Of a DNA stretch of 62,369 nt, positions 41,973-51,287 are shown one piece after another (position 1 is the stretch's first letter; each line of letters begins with the position of its first letter). The notes under the pieces were generated by a model that saw only the letters and a list, made by a program, of their open reading frames with translations, did not search any database and was not told where the DNA came from. This DNA is from Monoglobus sp964617455 (GTDB lineage: Bacteria; Bacillota; Clostridia; Monoglobales; Monoglobaceae), in the NCBI GenBank assembly GCA_964617455.1, contig CAZTYF010000012.1:1-62369 (forward strand), written 5' to 3'. The position numbers and the translations under genes are program-made.

Positions 41973-44393
41973 TTAAATCTTCGGAATATCTCTTTTCCCT
42001 GATAAGTCACTTACAACATCAACATTTACAATTCCCGATTTATGTTTTCCGCCCATCGGTAGAATGGGTCTGAAAGGTTTTGCCATTGCGAATTTCAAAA
42101 CTTCGGTCATATTTTTTGCGAATTTAAATTCCATACCATTTTTTACTATATCGGGAAGTTCTTCGTAATCGCCCTTGTTTTCGAAAGGTATTATCACCCT
42201 CTTCGTGCCGACTCTGAGCGCTGCCAAAGTTTTCTCCCGGAGCCCTCCTATAGGTAACACATTTCCTCGGAGCGTGATTTCACCGGTCATTGCCACATCG
42301 TGTTTGACGGGAATATCGCTGAGTGCAGAAATCATGGCAGTTGTCATGGTAATTCCCGCAGACGGGCCATCTTTGGGAACGGCTCCCTCGGGGATATGAA
42401 TATGTATGTCGTGAGTTTTGTAAAAATCAGACTTGATGCCATATTTGTAAGCATTGGTGCGTATGTATGAATAGGCAGCTTTTGCCGATTCTTTCATAAC
42501 GTCCCCCAAATTTCCGGTAAGCTCTAATTTGCCCGTGCCGTCCATGATATTTACTTCGATAAGCAGCGTCTCTCCGCCGACTTCCGTCCAAGCAAGACCC
42601 AAAGCCGTGCCGATACTGTCCGATTTTTCGGATGCACTTATGTTGAATTTCCTCTTACCCAAAAATTCTGCAACGGTGTTTTTCTTTATGCTGACCTTAT
42701 ATTCGGGATTTTCAACGATTTGAACAGCTGTTTTGCGGCATATTTTTGCAATTTCCCGTTCCAAATTTCTGACTCCGGATTCTTTGGTATATCCGTCAAT
42801 AATTTCCTTAAGGCCGTTTGCAGTAAATGTCAAATTTTTTCCGGTGATTCCGTTTCTTTTTCTTTGCTTTGGTACGAGGTATTTCTTGGCAATTATTAGT
42901 TTTTCGTCTTCCGTATATCCGGAGACATCGATAACATCCATCCTGTCAAGAAGAGGTTTCGGTATATTTGTGACATCGTTTGCAGAGGCTATAAACATAA
43001 CATTTGATAGGTCAAAAGGAAGTTCAATATAATTATCTCTAAATTCCTTGTTTTGTTCGGGGTCTAACACTTCCAACATGGCCGAAGAAGGATCTCCGCT
43101 TATATCGGATGTCATCTTATCTATTTCATCAAGCAATATCACCGGGTTATTAACTCTCGCCCGTTTCATGGCATCCATAATCCTTCCGGGCATGGCGCCT
43201 ATATAAGTCTTTCGATGACCGCGGATTTCTGCCTCATTGTGAATTCCGCCAAGACTTAGGCGTATATATTTTCTGCCAAGCGCGTTGGCCATTGAACCCA
43301 CTATTGATGTTTTTCCGGTTCCCGGAGGCCCCACCAAGCATAAGATATTTCCCGAAGTTTTACCTGCCAATTTTCTGACTGCAATATATTCAAGGATTCT
43401 TTCCTTTACCTTTTCAAGACCGTAATGGTCTTTTTCCATATGCGCTCGCGCACTTGAAATATCAAGCTTTTCTTTACTTGATTTATCCCAAGGCAGTGCC
43501 AAAACTGTGTCAATGTATGTTTGAATTAAGGCATATTCCTGCGAACTGGGTCCCATTTTGGCCATTTTGTCGAGTTCATCATACAATTTTTCACTTATCT
43601 CGTCTGCAAGATGCATTTTGGAAATTTTATATTTATATTTTGTAATCTCTTGATCCGGATCCTCTCCCTCGCCCAATTCGTCCCGAATAACCTTGAGCTT
43701 TTCGCGCAACACATAATCTCTTTGATTTTCATCAAGATTCTGTTGCACCTTCTCCATCACATGTTTTTCTATCTCCAACAGATCAATTTCGTCGGCAAGA
43801 ATGGCAATGAGTTTTTCCATCCGGCTGTTGACATTGGTGCAATTCAAAACCGACTGCTTTAATTCCGCCTTGATGGGCAAATTCGAAATCACAATATCTG
43901 CCATCTCGCCCGGATTTTCGATGGACATAAGTGCTGCTATGGCTTCTTGAGGGATCCGGTCATATATCTCAAGATACTCTTCTATCAAGTGCTGAATTTT
44001 ACGTACCAGCAATTGAGTATATGTTTCGTCATCGTCTACCTCGTCATCAATAGTAAGTACTTCCGCACTTACAAAAGTACCCATATCTGTCATGTTGATA
44101 AGTTTTGCTCTTTGTGTTCCTTCAACAAGAATTCGAACATTTCCATCCGGAAGGTGCAAAATTTGACGGACCTCGCAAATTGTTCCCATTTCGGCAAGGT
44201 CGGGTAACTTTGGATTTTCCATAAGGTAATCCTTTTGATAACACAAAAACACCAATTTATTATGGGCTAGGGCATTTTCCACAGCCTCAATTGATTTGGC
44301 TCTGCTCACATCGAAATGCAAGATCATTTCGGGGAAAACAACAATCCCACGGAGGGGTACAAGAGGTATGGTATATGTCATATTTTCACTCAT
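41973..44393 (-). CDS. lon: ATP-dependent protease Lon (LonA)
   Basis: An 806-residue LonA: N-terminal substrate-binding domain (8 to about 200), coiled coil, AAA+ module with GPPGTGKT at 355-362, and the protease domain with S678 (PKDGPSAG) and K721 as the catalytic dyad. It degrades misfolded and regulatory proteins in the cytoplasm. ATG 44393 has AAGGAT 8 bp upstream, behind a good promoter (44431-44459). It heads the lon-engB-FAH-hisS-aspS-tyrS strand. Confidence 0.98.
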   Translation of the reverse strand: MSENMTYTIPLVPLRGIVVFPEMILHFDVSRAKSIEAVENALAHNKLVFLCYQKDYLMENPKLPDLAEMGTICEVRQILHLPDGNVRILVEGTQRAKLINMTDMGTFVSAEVLTIDDEVDDDETYTQLLVRKIQHLIEEYLEIYDRIPQEAIAALMSIENPGEMADIVISNLPIKAELKQSVLNCTNVNSRMEKLIAILADEIDLLEIEKHVMEKVQQNLDENQRDYVLREKLKVIRDELGEGEDPDQEITKYKYKISKMHLADEISEKLYDELDKMAKMGPSSQEYALIQTYIDTVLALPWDKSSKEKLDISSARAHMEKDHYGLEKVKERILEYIAVRKLAGKTSGNILCLVGPPGTGKTSIVGSMANALGRKYIRLSLGGIHNEAEIRGHRKTYIGAMPGRIMDAMKRARVNNPVILLDEIDKMTSDISGDPSSAMLEVLDPEQNKEFRDNYIELPFDLSNVMFIASANDVTNIPKPLLDRMDVIDVSGYTEDEKLIIAKKYLVPKQRKRNGITGKNLTFTANGLKEIIDGYTKESGVRNLEREIAKICRKTAVQIVENPEYKVSIKKNTVAEFLGKRKFNISASEKSDSIGTALGLAWTEVGGETLLIEVNIMDGTGKLELTGNLGDVMKESAKAAYSYIRTNAYKYGIKSDFYKTHDIHIHIPEGAVPKDGPSAGITMTTAMISALSDIPVKHDVAMTGEITLRGNVLPIGGLREKTLAALRVGTKRVIIPFENKGDYEELPDIVKNGMEFKFAKNMTEVLKFAMAKPFRPILPMGGKHKSGIVNVDVVSDLSGKRDIPKI

Positions 44394-44430
44394 ATTATCA
44401 AATCCTTAAAAAGTTTTTTTAATTTAAAAC

Positions 44431-44459
44431 ATTATACTATCAAAAATAACAAATATCAA
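44431..44459 (-). promoter_or_regulatory. sigma-A promoter of lon
   Basis: On the minus strand TTGATA (44459-44454) and TATAAT (44436-44431) are 17 bp apart, 37 bp before the lon ATG. No CtsR-like or CIRCE-like repeat was recognised next to it. Confidence 0.75.
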
Positions 44460-44559
44460 GCTTTTCCGTAAAAATTCATTGCATAAAATTTTCTCCACAT
44501 AAATAAAATTTTTTGTGCAACGGCGATATTTAAAAAGGATAACAGGAGCGTCTGCTCCG

Positions 44560-44970
44560 GGGCACCTCAAGCTGCAATACCTTTCGCTGTATTTTATGAC
44601 AGTAAACGCACAGCAGTTCCGTCGTGCTTGGATATGGCATATGAATCCTGTTTATTTACTCGACCGAAAGGCCAAGTTTTAATCCATATTCCCGGGACTC
44701 TCATTTTTCCCGAAAATATTGTCGGCTACGCTGCCGAGGATTCGGATATAGGTGTGGACAAAGAGGCGGTTATGCCAAGTAATACAAAAAGAAATGGGCG
44801 TAAACCGAAATTTGGGCAATACGATGGATTGTCATGTCGATTTTCATCCCGATGAAACCTTGCGTCAGCAGATTACCACCACAAAAATTTGGTTGACAAG
44901 GACGGCAACAGCATCATGCCTTTTGGGAAATAAATGCACAAAATGCTCTTGCAAAATAATTAAAACCAAA
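44560..44970 (+). pseudogene. decayed coding remnant, family unknown
   Basis: The 617-bp gap between lon and the rubredoxin-fusion gene has no intact gene. Three plus-strand frames read protein-like in succession: PKGQVLIHIPGTLIFPENIV (frame of 44628), then GNTMDCHVDFHPDETLRQQI (frame of 44752), then a short piece with NLVDKDGNSIMP and FWEINAQNALAK. Breaks between frames are several, so the gene is dead. I cannot name the family. It may be the trace of an insertion that has largely decayed. Confidence 0.35.
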
Positions 44971-44974
44971 TACG

Positions 44975-45002
44975 AAAGCCGGGTCGATAAACTCCGGCTT
45001 TT
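44975..45002. terminator. hairpin after the flavodomain-rubredoxin gene
   Basis: AAAGCCGG (44975-44982) pairs with CCGGCTTT (44994-45001). On the minus strand it lies 8 bp after the stop at 45011 and is followed by TTTCGTATTTGGTTTT; on the plus strand TTTTG follows. It probably terminates the minus-strand gene. Confidence 0.65.
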
Positions 45003-45010
45003 GTCGTGTT

Positions 45011-45625
45011 TCATTCCTCAATCTTTTCAAAGTCTGCAGATCCGTGTTTGCACCAGGGACATATAAAATCGGGCGGCAATTCCTTCCCCTCATAAATATA
45101 TCCGCAAATTTTGCAACGCCATCCGGTCACCTTTTTGGCCGGTTCGGGTTTTGGTTTTATGTGTTTGTGATAGTAAGCATAAGTCAAGCTTTCATCGTTT
45201 GAAAGGGATTCGGCATCCGTTAATTCAGCCAAAAAGATCGTGTGAGTGTCACAGTCGACCGTATCAATTACATCAAACGAAAGGTACGCATTTGTATATT
45301 TGTTCAGATACAGAAGGCCGTTCTTTGACCTTTCAACAAAATCAATATTAGAAAATTTATCCGCATCTCTGCCGCTTTGGAAACCGAAGTTTCTAAAAAC
45401 CGAGAAAGGCGTCTCTCCGGTCAAGATGGAAACATTGAATTTGCCGCTGTTTTTAACCATATCATGAGTCAAATTGGATTTGTTGACCGATATGATAAAC
45501 TTCAAGGGGGCGTTTGAAGTGATTTGCAAAACCGTGTTTATTATGCAGCCGTTGTCTTTCCCGGCGTCCGAAGCAGAAAGAACATAAAGTCCGTATCCCA
45601 CTTTATAAATAGCGTTTGTGTCCAT
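45011..45625 (-). CDS. flavin reductase domain-rubredoxin fusion (Hrb-like)
   Basis: A 204-residue protein. Residues 1 to about 150 are an FMN-binding flavin reductase-like domain (NAPLKFIISVNKSNLTH), and residues 165-204 are a rubredoxin with C171/C174 (CKIC) and C189/C192 (CPWC) binding one iron. The layout equals high-molecular-weight rubredoxin of Moorella, which passes NADH electrons to oxygen- or NO-reducing flavodiiron proteins. ATG 45625 follows AGGAGG; an open frame reaches 45640. It has its own promoter and lies beside a divergently unrelated but same-strand Rrf2 gene, a plausible redox regulator. Confidence 0.9.
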   Translation of the reverse strand: MDTNAIYKVGYGLYVLSASDAGKDNGCIINTVLQITSNAPLKFIISVNKSNLTHDMVKNSGKFNVSILTGETPFSVFRNFGFQSGRDADKFSNIDFVERSKNGLLYLNKYTNAYLSFDVIDTVDCDTHTIFLAELTDAESLSNDESLTYAYYHKHIKPKPEPAKKVTGWRCKICGYIYEGKELPPDFICPWCKHGSADFEKIEE

Positions 45626-45693
45626 AATATACCTCCTCATATGATTCTCACATTGTGATCTGTGCCGACAAAGTTATATATTTTCTTGAATTA

Positions 45694-45722
45694 ATTATAT
45701 ATTATTATATATCACGGGTCAA
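45694..45722 (-). promoter_or_regulatory. promoter of the flavodomain-rubredoxin gene
   Basis: TTGACC (45722-45717) and TATAAT (45699-45694) on the minus strand are 17 bp apart. The spacer and -10 contain an A/T palindrome-like stretch (TATATATTATTATATA) that could be bound by the neighbouring Rrf2 protein; this is speculative. Confidence 0.65.
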
Positions 45723-45772
45723 GATATTATTCATCAAATTCTGTAATAAGACAGGGCTTCACAAAATATAAG

Positions 45773-46210
45773 TTATATTACATAGTCATTGCCGGACAAG
45801 TTGTTATTATGTTCGATAATATCTTGAATTGTGATATTGTCAAGATATTGACATATCACATCATATAGACCTTCCCAAACATATAAAGTTTTGCAAGAAT
45901 CTCTACGCTCACACAAGTTGGGGGTTGTTTGAAGACAGGTAATCGGTGCAATACTGCCCTCGGTAATTCTGAGAATTTCACCTATTGTGTACTCCGATGG
46001 CTGTTTCGAAAGTTTGTAACCGCCTTTAAATCCTCTGCTGGATTGCAAAATATTGCTGTTATTAAACAATGAAATAATTTGCTCCAAATATTTTTTGGAG
46101 ATACCTTGTCTCTCCGCTATATCCTTCAACGAAATAAAATCATCATGGCTGTGCTCTGCAATATCCAGGAGCATCCTTACCGCATACCTGCCCTTTGTGG
46201 AAATTTTCAA
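45773..46210 (-). CDS. Rrf2-family regulator with three candidate Fe-S cysteines
   Basis: A 145-residue winged-helix protein opening with MKISTKGRYAVRMLLDIAEH, the family hallmark. The start is taken as TTG 46210, because GAGGTG is 6 bp upstream and the sequence aligns there; a GTG at 46219 lies inside that ribosome binding site. C92, C100 and C106 (C-X7-C-X5-C) occupy the place of the Fe-S ligands of IscR and NsrR (C-X5-C-X5-C in E. coli IscR), so Fe-S, NO or oxygen sensing is likely. CymR-like cysteine regulators lack these cysteines. Its own promoter is at 46248-46276. Confidence 0.9.
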   Translation of the reverse strand: MKISTKGRYAVRMLLDIAEHSHDDFISLKDIAERQGISKKYLEQIISLFNNSNILQSSRGFKGGYKLSKQPSEYTIGEILRITEGSIAPITCLQTTPNLCERRDSCKTLYVWEGLYDVICQYLDNITIQDIIEHNNNLSGNDYVI

Positions 46211-46247
46211 CTTTATCACCTCAATTTGAATCGGTTACGCTTACACT

Positions 46248-46276
46248 ATTATACCAATAGGTCTGACGGGTTTCAA
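46248..46276 (-). promoter_or_regulatory. promoter of the Rrf2 gene
   Basis: TTGAAA (46276-46271) and TATAAT (46253-46248) on the minus strand are 17 bp apart, at the edge of the decayed initiator region. Confidence 0.72.
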
Positions 46277-46329
46277 GAGGTTGAACTAAATTAATCAGAA
46301 AAAATTTGTAGAGGTGTAAAGAATATTTT

Positions 46330-46912
46330 ACAGATCCAAGCTCCCTAATAAAACACTCCATCCAATCGCCGTATCTGTCTTCCAAAACCTTGACGGCATT
46401 TTTAGGGCTCTCACAAAGCGCCAATGAAATGCACTTTGCGGGAAAGAGGAGACGACCCGGAGCGGGTGAGACTTTCGCCCTTTGTGCGGAAGCGAACAAG
46501 CGTAGGGAGCTGCGACGAAAAAGCTCATCAAAAGCATCCTATCCAAACTCTCCTACAAATCCGTCTATCACCTTTTTCCGACCGTCGGTCAATTTCTTAA
46601 TCACCGATAATTCCTTACAAACGGAGTTGAATTTCACGATAAGGGAATTATAATCTCTCTTACTAAACTCTCTTTTTTTTTACTCTTATTGTTTACTCCG
46701 GCGGAACTTTTGGTGTATACCCCCCGGAACATTTCTTCCATACATCCCACAACATCGGTCACATAAATGCGCCTCTCGGTCCCAGTTTTGCTCTTGACTG
46801 TTTCGGTATGAATCAGCCCTTGTTACTTCAGCTCTTGAATCCGTTGCGAAACGAGTTTTTTCGTAACGTTGTATTCTTTGGCCAAAATAGCGTTAGTTGC
46901 CCAGGAATAGCC
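46330..46912 (-). pseudogene. relic of a helix-turn-helix replication initiator
   Basis: Minus-strand translation gives, in order, a winged-helix segment (AILAKEYNVTKKLVSQRIQ ending ELK-stop, then QGLIHTETVKSKTGTERRIY), one copy of the repeat peptide (MEEMFRGVYTKSS), an N/K-rich stretch (NNKSKKKESLVREI), then in other frames a helical C-terminal domain (KKLTDGRKKVIDGFVGEFG, DAFDELFRRSSL) and SPKNAVKVLEDRYGDW. The order winged helix-linker-C-terminal domain with a KVLEGxY-like ending is that of phage/plasmid initiators of Firmicutes. An in-frame TAA and at least two frameshifts make it non-functional. The region 46,220-46,998 otherwise holds no gene. Confidence 0.65.
46701..46743. repeat. single diverged copy of the 48-bp repeat of the left edge
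   Basis: GCGGAACTTTTGGTGTATAC followed by CCCCCGGAACATTTCTTCCA matches the two halves of the 1-119 array in the same order and orientation with a few changes. It lies exactly where the linker of the initiator relic is expected. Confidence 0.8.
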
Positions 46913-46998
46913 TTTATATCAAAAATCCCCGCAGCAGCAAAGGAGGAAATAGATCGACATTTTTTAAAAATGAAACATAATTTCTAAAAAATTAGTCA

Positions 46999-48915
46999 TT
47001 ATTCCGCAATTTCCTCCCATTCTCTGTAGTATTGTTCGAGATTTTCGTTCTCGACGTGAAGTTCACGTGTCTTTTCGTTCATTGTAGCATAGTCGGAGAA
47101 TATTTCGGGATTTGCCATTTCAGATTCTATTTCTGCGATATGCTCCTCTGTTTTTGTAATTAAATTTTCAAGTTCTGCTATTCGCTGTTTAAGATGAGCT
47201 TCCGCTCTGCGCTGTTCTTTGGAACGGTATCCGCCCGTTCTTTTAGGTGCGAGTTTTGATTTTTTTTTCGATTTTGTGTCGGTTTCTCTTCGGGCAAGCC
47301 AATCCCGACGGCTTTTATAGTATTCATAATTTCCATCATATAGCACAAATCCGTCTTTTGTCATTTCAACGATTTTATCCGGCACATTGTTTAAAAGATA
47401 CCTGTCATGAGATACAAAAAGCAGCGTTCCCGCATAATCCCGCATTGCCTGTTCGAGGACTTCTTTTGAAGGTAAATCGAGATGATTGGTTGGTTCATCA
47501 AACAAAATCACATTGGACTTTTCAAGCATAATTATACAAAAGGCAAGTTTGGCCCGCTCCCCCCCGCTTATCACTCCTACGGGTTTAAAAACATCCTCCT
47601 TTGTCAATCTGACTCCACCGAGCATATTTCGGATAATCACATCGGGCACTTGGGGGAATCTGTCTCGCAATTCGTCTATGGCAAGCTTTTCATGATTTAA
47701 ATTCAAATTTTCTTGCTCATAATAACTAACGGTTGTGCCACGCCCCCACAAAACCTCACCTTTATAATGCGGATTGATACCTAGGAGAGTCTTTAAAAAG
47801 GATGATTTACCGATACCGTTGTCGCCTATTAAAGCTATTTTTTCACCTCGTTTTAACTCGAAATCAATATTTTGGCACAAAACCATGGGAGGTTCCCCAA
47901 CAGAAACATCAAGATCTGATACGGTAAGAACATCCTTATATGGTTCTTTGGTCATCTCGAATTTAAGTTTTATTGGTTTAGTTTCAAAATCAGGCTTTTC
48001 GATTATTTCCATATTTTCTAAAACCTTCATGCGAGATTTCGCCATTGCGGAGGTTGACGCTCGGTTTATGTTTTTTTCAACATAGGTTTGCATTTTCTCG
48101 ATTTCAAGCTGCTGTTTCTCATATTCCTTTTGCCAATTGGCAACTCTCTGAGCCCTTTGATCAACATAATTTGAGTAATTGCCCTTATAGGTATACAATT
48201 TATGTTTTTCGATTTCAAACATATTCTCAACCGTCACATCAAGGAAATACCTATCGTGACTTACAATGAGCAGTGCTCCCTTATACTCATCGGAAAGATA
48301 ATTTTCCAACCAATCCAAAGTTCTGAAATCCAAATGGTTTGTGGGCTCATCCAAGATCAAAAGCTTTGGAGCCTTGAGAAGAAGCATTGCTATTGCCAAT
48401 CTTGTTTTTTCTCCTCCCGACAAAGTTGTAATTTCCGTATCAAGGTCCATATCGGAAAATCCCATACCGTTTAAAACCATCTTAATTTTTATATCAATGT
48501 TATATCCGTCACAACTCTCGAAATACGCTTGTTTTTTTGAATATTCCCCCATAAGCTTATTATATTCCCTCGTGCCGTGATTCGCAATTCCCTGCATCTT
48601 TTTTTCCAACAAGCGCATATCGTTTTCAACTTTAAGCACATTTGAAAACACATTCCGGCTTTCTCGGATTACGGTTGAACCTCGGTCAAGCCCGCTGTTC
48701 TGTTTCAGATATCCGATTGTCAGATCCGGCGCAGTGTAAAGCTCACCGGAATCATAGTCTGTTTCCTTCATAATGATAGAAAGAAGGGTCGACTTGCCAG
48801 CACCATTAACGCCAACAAGACCATAGCGGCCTCCGTCCTCTATGGTCAAATTGATATCTTTAAGCACTTCGTTTTCTCCGAAGCTTTTATTTAAGTGAGA
48901 AATGGAAATCAGCAT
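46999..48915 (-). CDS. ABC-F family ATPase (translation factor type)
   Basis: A 638-residue protein with two ABC domains and no membrane segments. Both have Walker A (GVNGAGKS; GDNGIGKS), signature (LSGGEKTRLA; ISGGERAKLA) and DEPTNHLD motifs. The inter-domain P-site linker lies around residues 240-320 and a C-terminal coiled coil (about 560-638) resembles that of YdiF/Uup-type proteins. ABC-F proteins act on the ribosome; some confer antibiotic resistance, but this layout looks like a housekeeping member. The ATG overlaps the last codons of the oxidoreductase gamma gene, so it is translated from that operon. Confidence 0.93.
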   Translation of the reverse strand: MLISISHLNKSFGENEVLKDINLTIEDGGRYGLVGVNGAGKSTLLSIIMKETDYDSGELYTAPDLTIGYLKQNSGLDRGSTVIRESRNVFSNVLKVENDMRLLEKKMQGIANHGTREYNKLMGEYSKKQAYFESCDGYNIDIKIKMVLNGMGFSDMDLDTEITTLSGGEKTRLAIAMLLLKAPKLLILDEPTNHLDFRTLDWLENYLSDEYKGALLIVSHDRYFLDVTVENMFEIEKHKLYTYKGNYSNYVDQRAQRVANWQKEYEKQQLEIEKMQTYVEKNINRASTSAMAKSRMKVLENMEIIEKPDFETKPIKLKFEMTKEPYKDVLTVSDLDVSVGEPPMVLCQNIDFELKRGEKIALIGDNGIGKSSFLKTLLGINPHYKGEVLWGRGTTVSYYEQENLNLNHEKLAIDELRDRFPQVPDVIIRNMLGGVRLTKEDVFKPVGVISGGERAKLAFCIIMLEKSNVILFDEPTNHLDLPSKEVLEQAMRDYAGTLLFVSHDRYLLNNVPDKIVEMTKDGFVLYDGNYEYYKSRRDWLARRETDTKSKKKSKLAPKRTGGYRSKEQRRAEAHLKQRIAELENLITKTEEHIAEIESEMANPEIFSDYATMNEKTRELHVENENLEQYYREWEEIAE

Positions 48916-49451
48916 TGCTTGTATTCATAACCCGCCTTCAGAAGTTCAATATTTTTCTCGGCAAGGGCAGCTCGCTTAGCCGAAGTATGGTTGCGAACAC
49001 TTTTGTACAGATCATCAATATTATAAAAATCGTCTCTTGACTTTATATAAGCACCAGTCATTACCATATTTCCCAAAGTACCTGCTCCGGCTTTTTCTGC
49101 AATTTCCACCGCAGGCACGTATATAACAGTTACATCATCTCGATTGACTTTAGAATCTATCAGAGAACTATCAACGACGATAATGCCTCCGGACTTTACG
49201 GAATCCGCAAATTTTTCAAGAGAGGGTTTATTCATAACAATCAGCGCATCCGGACGCTGAATTACGGGGGATCCGATTTGAGAATCCGCAATTATAACAC
49301 TGCAGTTACATGTTCCACCCCTCATTTCGGGTCCATAGGATGGAAGCCATGATATTTCCCTGCCCGTATCCATTCCCATATAAGCCAATATCTTACCGGC
49401 AAAAAGGACACCCTGACCGCCAAATCCCGCAATAACTATCTGCTCATACAT
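48909..49451 (-). CDS. 2-oxoacid:ferredoxin oxidoreductase gamma subunit
   Basis: A 180-residue gamma subunit with the nucleotide-fold opening IAGFGGQGVLFAGKILA and the family segment PSYGPEMRGGTCNCSV. ATG 49451 follows AGGAGGTG and overlaps the beta stop by one base (TAATG). It completes a four-subunit enzyme with the delta, alpha and beta genes upstream. The reaction oxidises a 2-oxoacid with CoA to acyl-CoA and CO2, reducing ferredoxin. Confidence 0.95.
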   Translation of the reverse strand: MYEQIVIAGFGGQGVLFAGKILAYMGMDTGREISWLPSYGPEMRGGTCNCSVIIADSQIGSPVIQRPDALIVMNKPSLEKFADSVKSGGIIVVDSSLIDSKVNRDDVTVIYVPAVEIAEKAGAGTLGNMVMTGAYIKSRDDFYNIDDLYKSVRNHTSAKRAALAEKNIELLKAGYEYKQC

Positions 49452-50206
49452 TATCTGACACCTCCTGTTTCGGTACAATCTTTGTAAACGCCAAGAGGAA
49501 ATTCAGGCATCATTTCGGTTCTGATTCGTTCAAGGGCATCTACCGGTGACATCCCCCAATTGGTGGGGCAGCTTGAAAGAACCTCAACAAGAGAGAATCC
49601 CTTGCCAGACATCTGACAATCAAAAGCCTTCCGAATTGCCAGCTTTGTCTTTTTGATATTTGGCACACTATCCACCGATACTCTTTCCACATAACAGGCA
49701 CCTTGCAATGTCGATACCAATTCAGACACATGGATGGGATAGCCTTGATTTTCCACTTTCCTGCCATAGGGGGTGGTTTGGGTGACCTGACCCACCAAAG
49801 ATGTGGGCGCCATTTGACCTCCGGTCATTCCATAAATTGTGTTGTTCACAAATATTATGCTGATATTTTCGGCTCTTGCAGCGGAATGAATAGTTTCCGC
49901 CGTTCCAATCGCCGCAAGGTCGCCATCACCCTGATAAGTAAAAACCAACTTGTCGGGATGAACTCGTTTAATTCCGGTAGCAACAGCCGGAGCCCTGCCG
50001 TGAGCCGCCTCTTGCATATCAAATTCGAAAAAATTATATGCGGTGACACTGCATCCAACGGGACACACACCTATCGTATCACCTTCGAGACCCATATCGT
50101 CAACTACCTCCGCTATCAAGCGATTTATAATGCCATGAGTACATCCGGGGCAATAAGACAAAACAAAATCGCTGAGGGAATGTGGTCTTTCAAATATCTT
50201 CTTCAT
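49451..50206 (-). CDS. 2-oxoacid:ferredoxin oxidoreductase beta subunit (TPP-binding)
   Basis: A 251-residue beta subunit. It carries the Fe-S/TPP-side motif CPGCTHGIINRLIAEV near the N-terminus, the thiamine motif GDGDLAAIG...NNTIYGMTGGQMAPTS, and a PTNWGMSPVDALE C-terminal block. Start ATG 50206 has AGGAG 8 bp upstream; the longer open frame overlaps the alpha gene. It lies between alpha and gamma genes, the KOR/VOR gene order. Confidence 0.95.
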   Translation of the reverse strand: MKKIFERPHSLSDFVLSYCPGCTHGIINRLIAEVVDDMGLEGDTIGVCPVGCSVTAYNFFEFDMQEAAHGRAPAVATGIKRVHPDKLVFTYQGDGDLAAIGTAETIHSAARAENISIIFVNNTIYGMTGGQMAPTSLVGQVTQTTPYGRKVENQGYPIHVSELVSTLQGACYVERVSVDSVPNIKKTKLAIRKAFDCQMSGKGFSLVEVLSSCPTNWGMSPVDALERIRTEMMPEFPLGVYKDCTETGGVR

Positions 50207-50222
50207 CTGATTACTCCTCTCC

Positions 50223-51287
50223 TTATCGGGAATTTTCGAGACATTTCTCGATTTCAGCCACAATGGCATCCTGCTCAGGCACCATGCCACCTGTTCTTCC
50301 GTAAAAATATACCGGTTTTTCCCCGTTCACAGACAAGCGAACATCTTCTACCATCTGACCCATGCTCATCTCTACACTAAGGAAGCATGCGGCTGTCTCA
50401 GCCCGCTTCGCAAACACATCGGTAGGGAATGGCCAAAGAGTTATTGGGCGAATAAGTCCTGCTTTTATTCCCTTTGCTCTGGCCGCCTCAATTGCGGACA
50501 TGGCAACTCGAGCTATTGTACCATAGGCAGCGATGATAACATCTGCATCCTCTGTACAAATTTCCTCATAGAGCGCCTCTGTGGCTCTGATTTTCTCATA
50601 TTTTTTTTCTCGCTCAATGCAGAGATATTCAAGTTCTTCCGGAGTTAAGTAAAGAGAGTTGATGATATTCTTTTTTCGCTTCATTCCCGTGCCGGTTGTT
50701 GCCCAAGGTTTTGAGGGAAGGGAATTTGGATCGATTGGGGCCTTGAACTCCACAGGCTCCATCATTTGACCGAGCATTCCGTCACCCATAATCATCGCAG
50801 GCATTCTGTACTCATCGGCTTTGTCAAAAGCTCGGGAAGTCACATCCGCAAGCTCCTGAACGGAAGACGGGGCAAAAACCAAGAGATGATAATCTCCGTG
50901 TCCTCCGCCCTTTGTCGCTTGAAAATAGTCCGACTGTGCAGGCTGAATCCCACCGAGTCCCGGCCCACCTCTGACAATGTTGACTATAAGACACGGCAGA
51001 TTGGCACCGGCTATATACGAAATACCCTCCTGTTTTAAACTGACACCCGGGCTTGATGAGGATGTCATAACCCTCGCTCCGGCACCCGCTGCTCCGTATA
51101 CCATATTGATTGCAGCAATTTCACTTTCAGCCTGGAGGAATGTACCACCGTTTTTCTCCATATTTTTTGCCATATATGCAGCAAGCTCGGTCTGAGGCGT
51201 GATGGGATAGCCAAAAAAGAACCGGCATCCACAACGCATGGCCGCTTCTGCCAATGCCTCATTACCTTTCATCAATACTTTCGACAT
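50223..51287 (-). CDS. 2-oxoacid:ferredoxin oxidoreductase alpha subunit (VorB/KorA type)
   Basis: A 354-residue alpha subunit. FFGYPITPQTELAAYMAK, AESEIAAINMVYGAAGAGAR and TSSSSPGVSLKQEGISYIAG are the family blocks. This alpha type occurs in 3-methyl-2-oxobutanoate (VOR) and 2-oxoglutarate (KOR) ferredoxin oxidoreductases; sequence alone does not settle the substrate. ATG 51287 follows AAGGAG. With VOR specificity it would yield branched acyl-CoA from amino acid fermentation. Confidence 0.94.
   Translation of the reverse strand: MSKVLMKGNEALAEAAMRCGCRFFFGYPITPQTELAAYMAKNMEKNGGTFLQAESEIAAINMVYGAAGAGARVMTSSSSPGVSLKQEGISYIAGANLPCLIVNIVRGGPGLGGIQPAQSDYFQATKGGGHGDYHLLVFAPSSVQELADVTSRAFDKADEYRMPAMIMGDGMLGQMMEPVEFKAPIDPNSLPSKPWATTGTGMKRKKNIINSLYLTPEELEYLCIEREKKYEKIRATEALYEEICTEDADVIIAAYGTIARVAMSAIEAARAKGIKAGLIRPITLWPFPTDVFAKRAETAACFLSVEMSMGQMVEDVRLSVNGEKPVYFYGRTGGMVPEQDAIVAEIEKCLENSR

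Noticed and set aside
48200..48580. Plus-strand ORFs opposite the ABC-F gene
   Set aside because: Short, without ribosome binding sites, and complementary to conserved ABC motifs.
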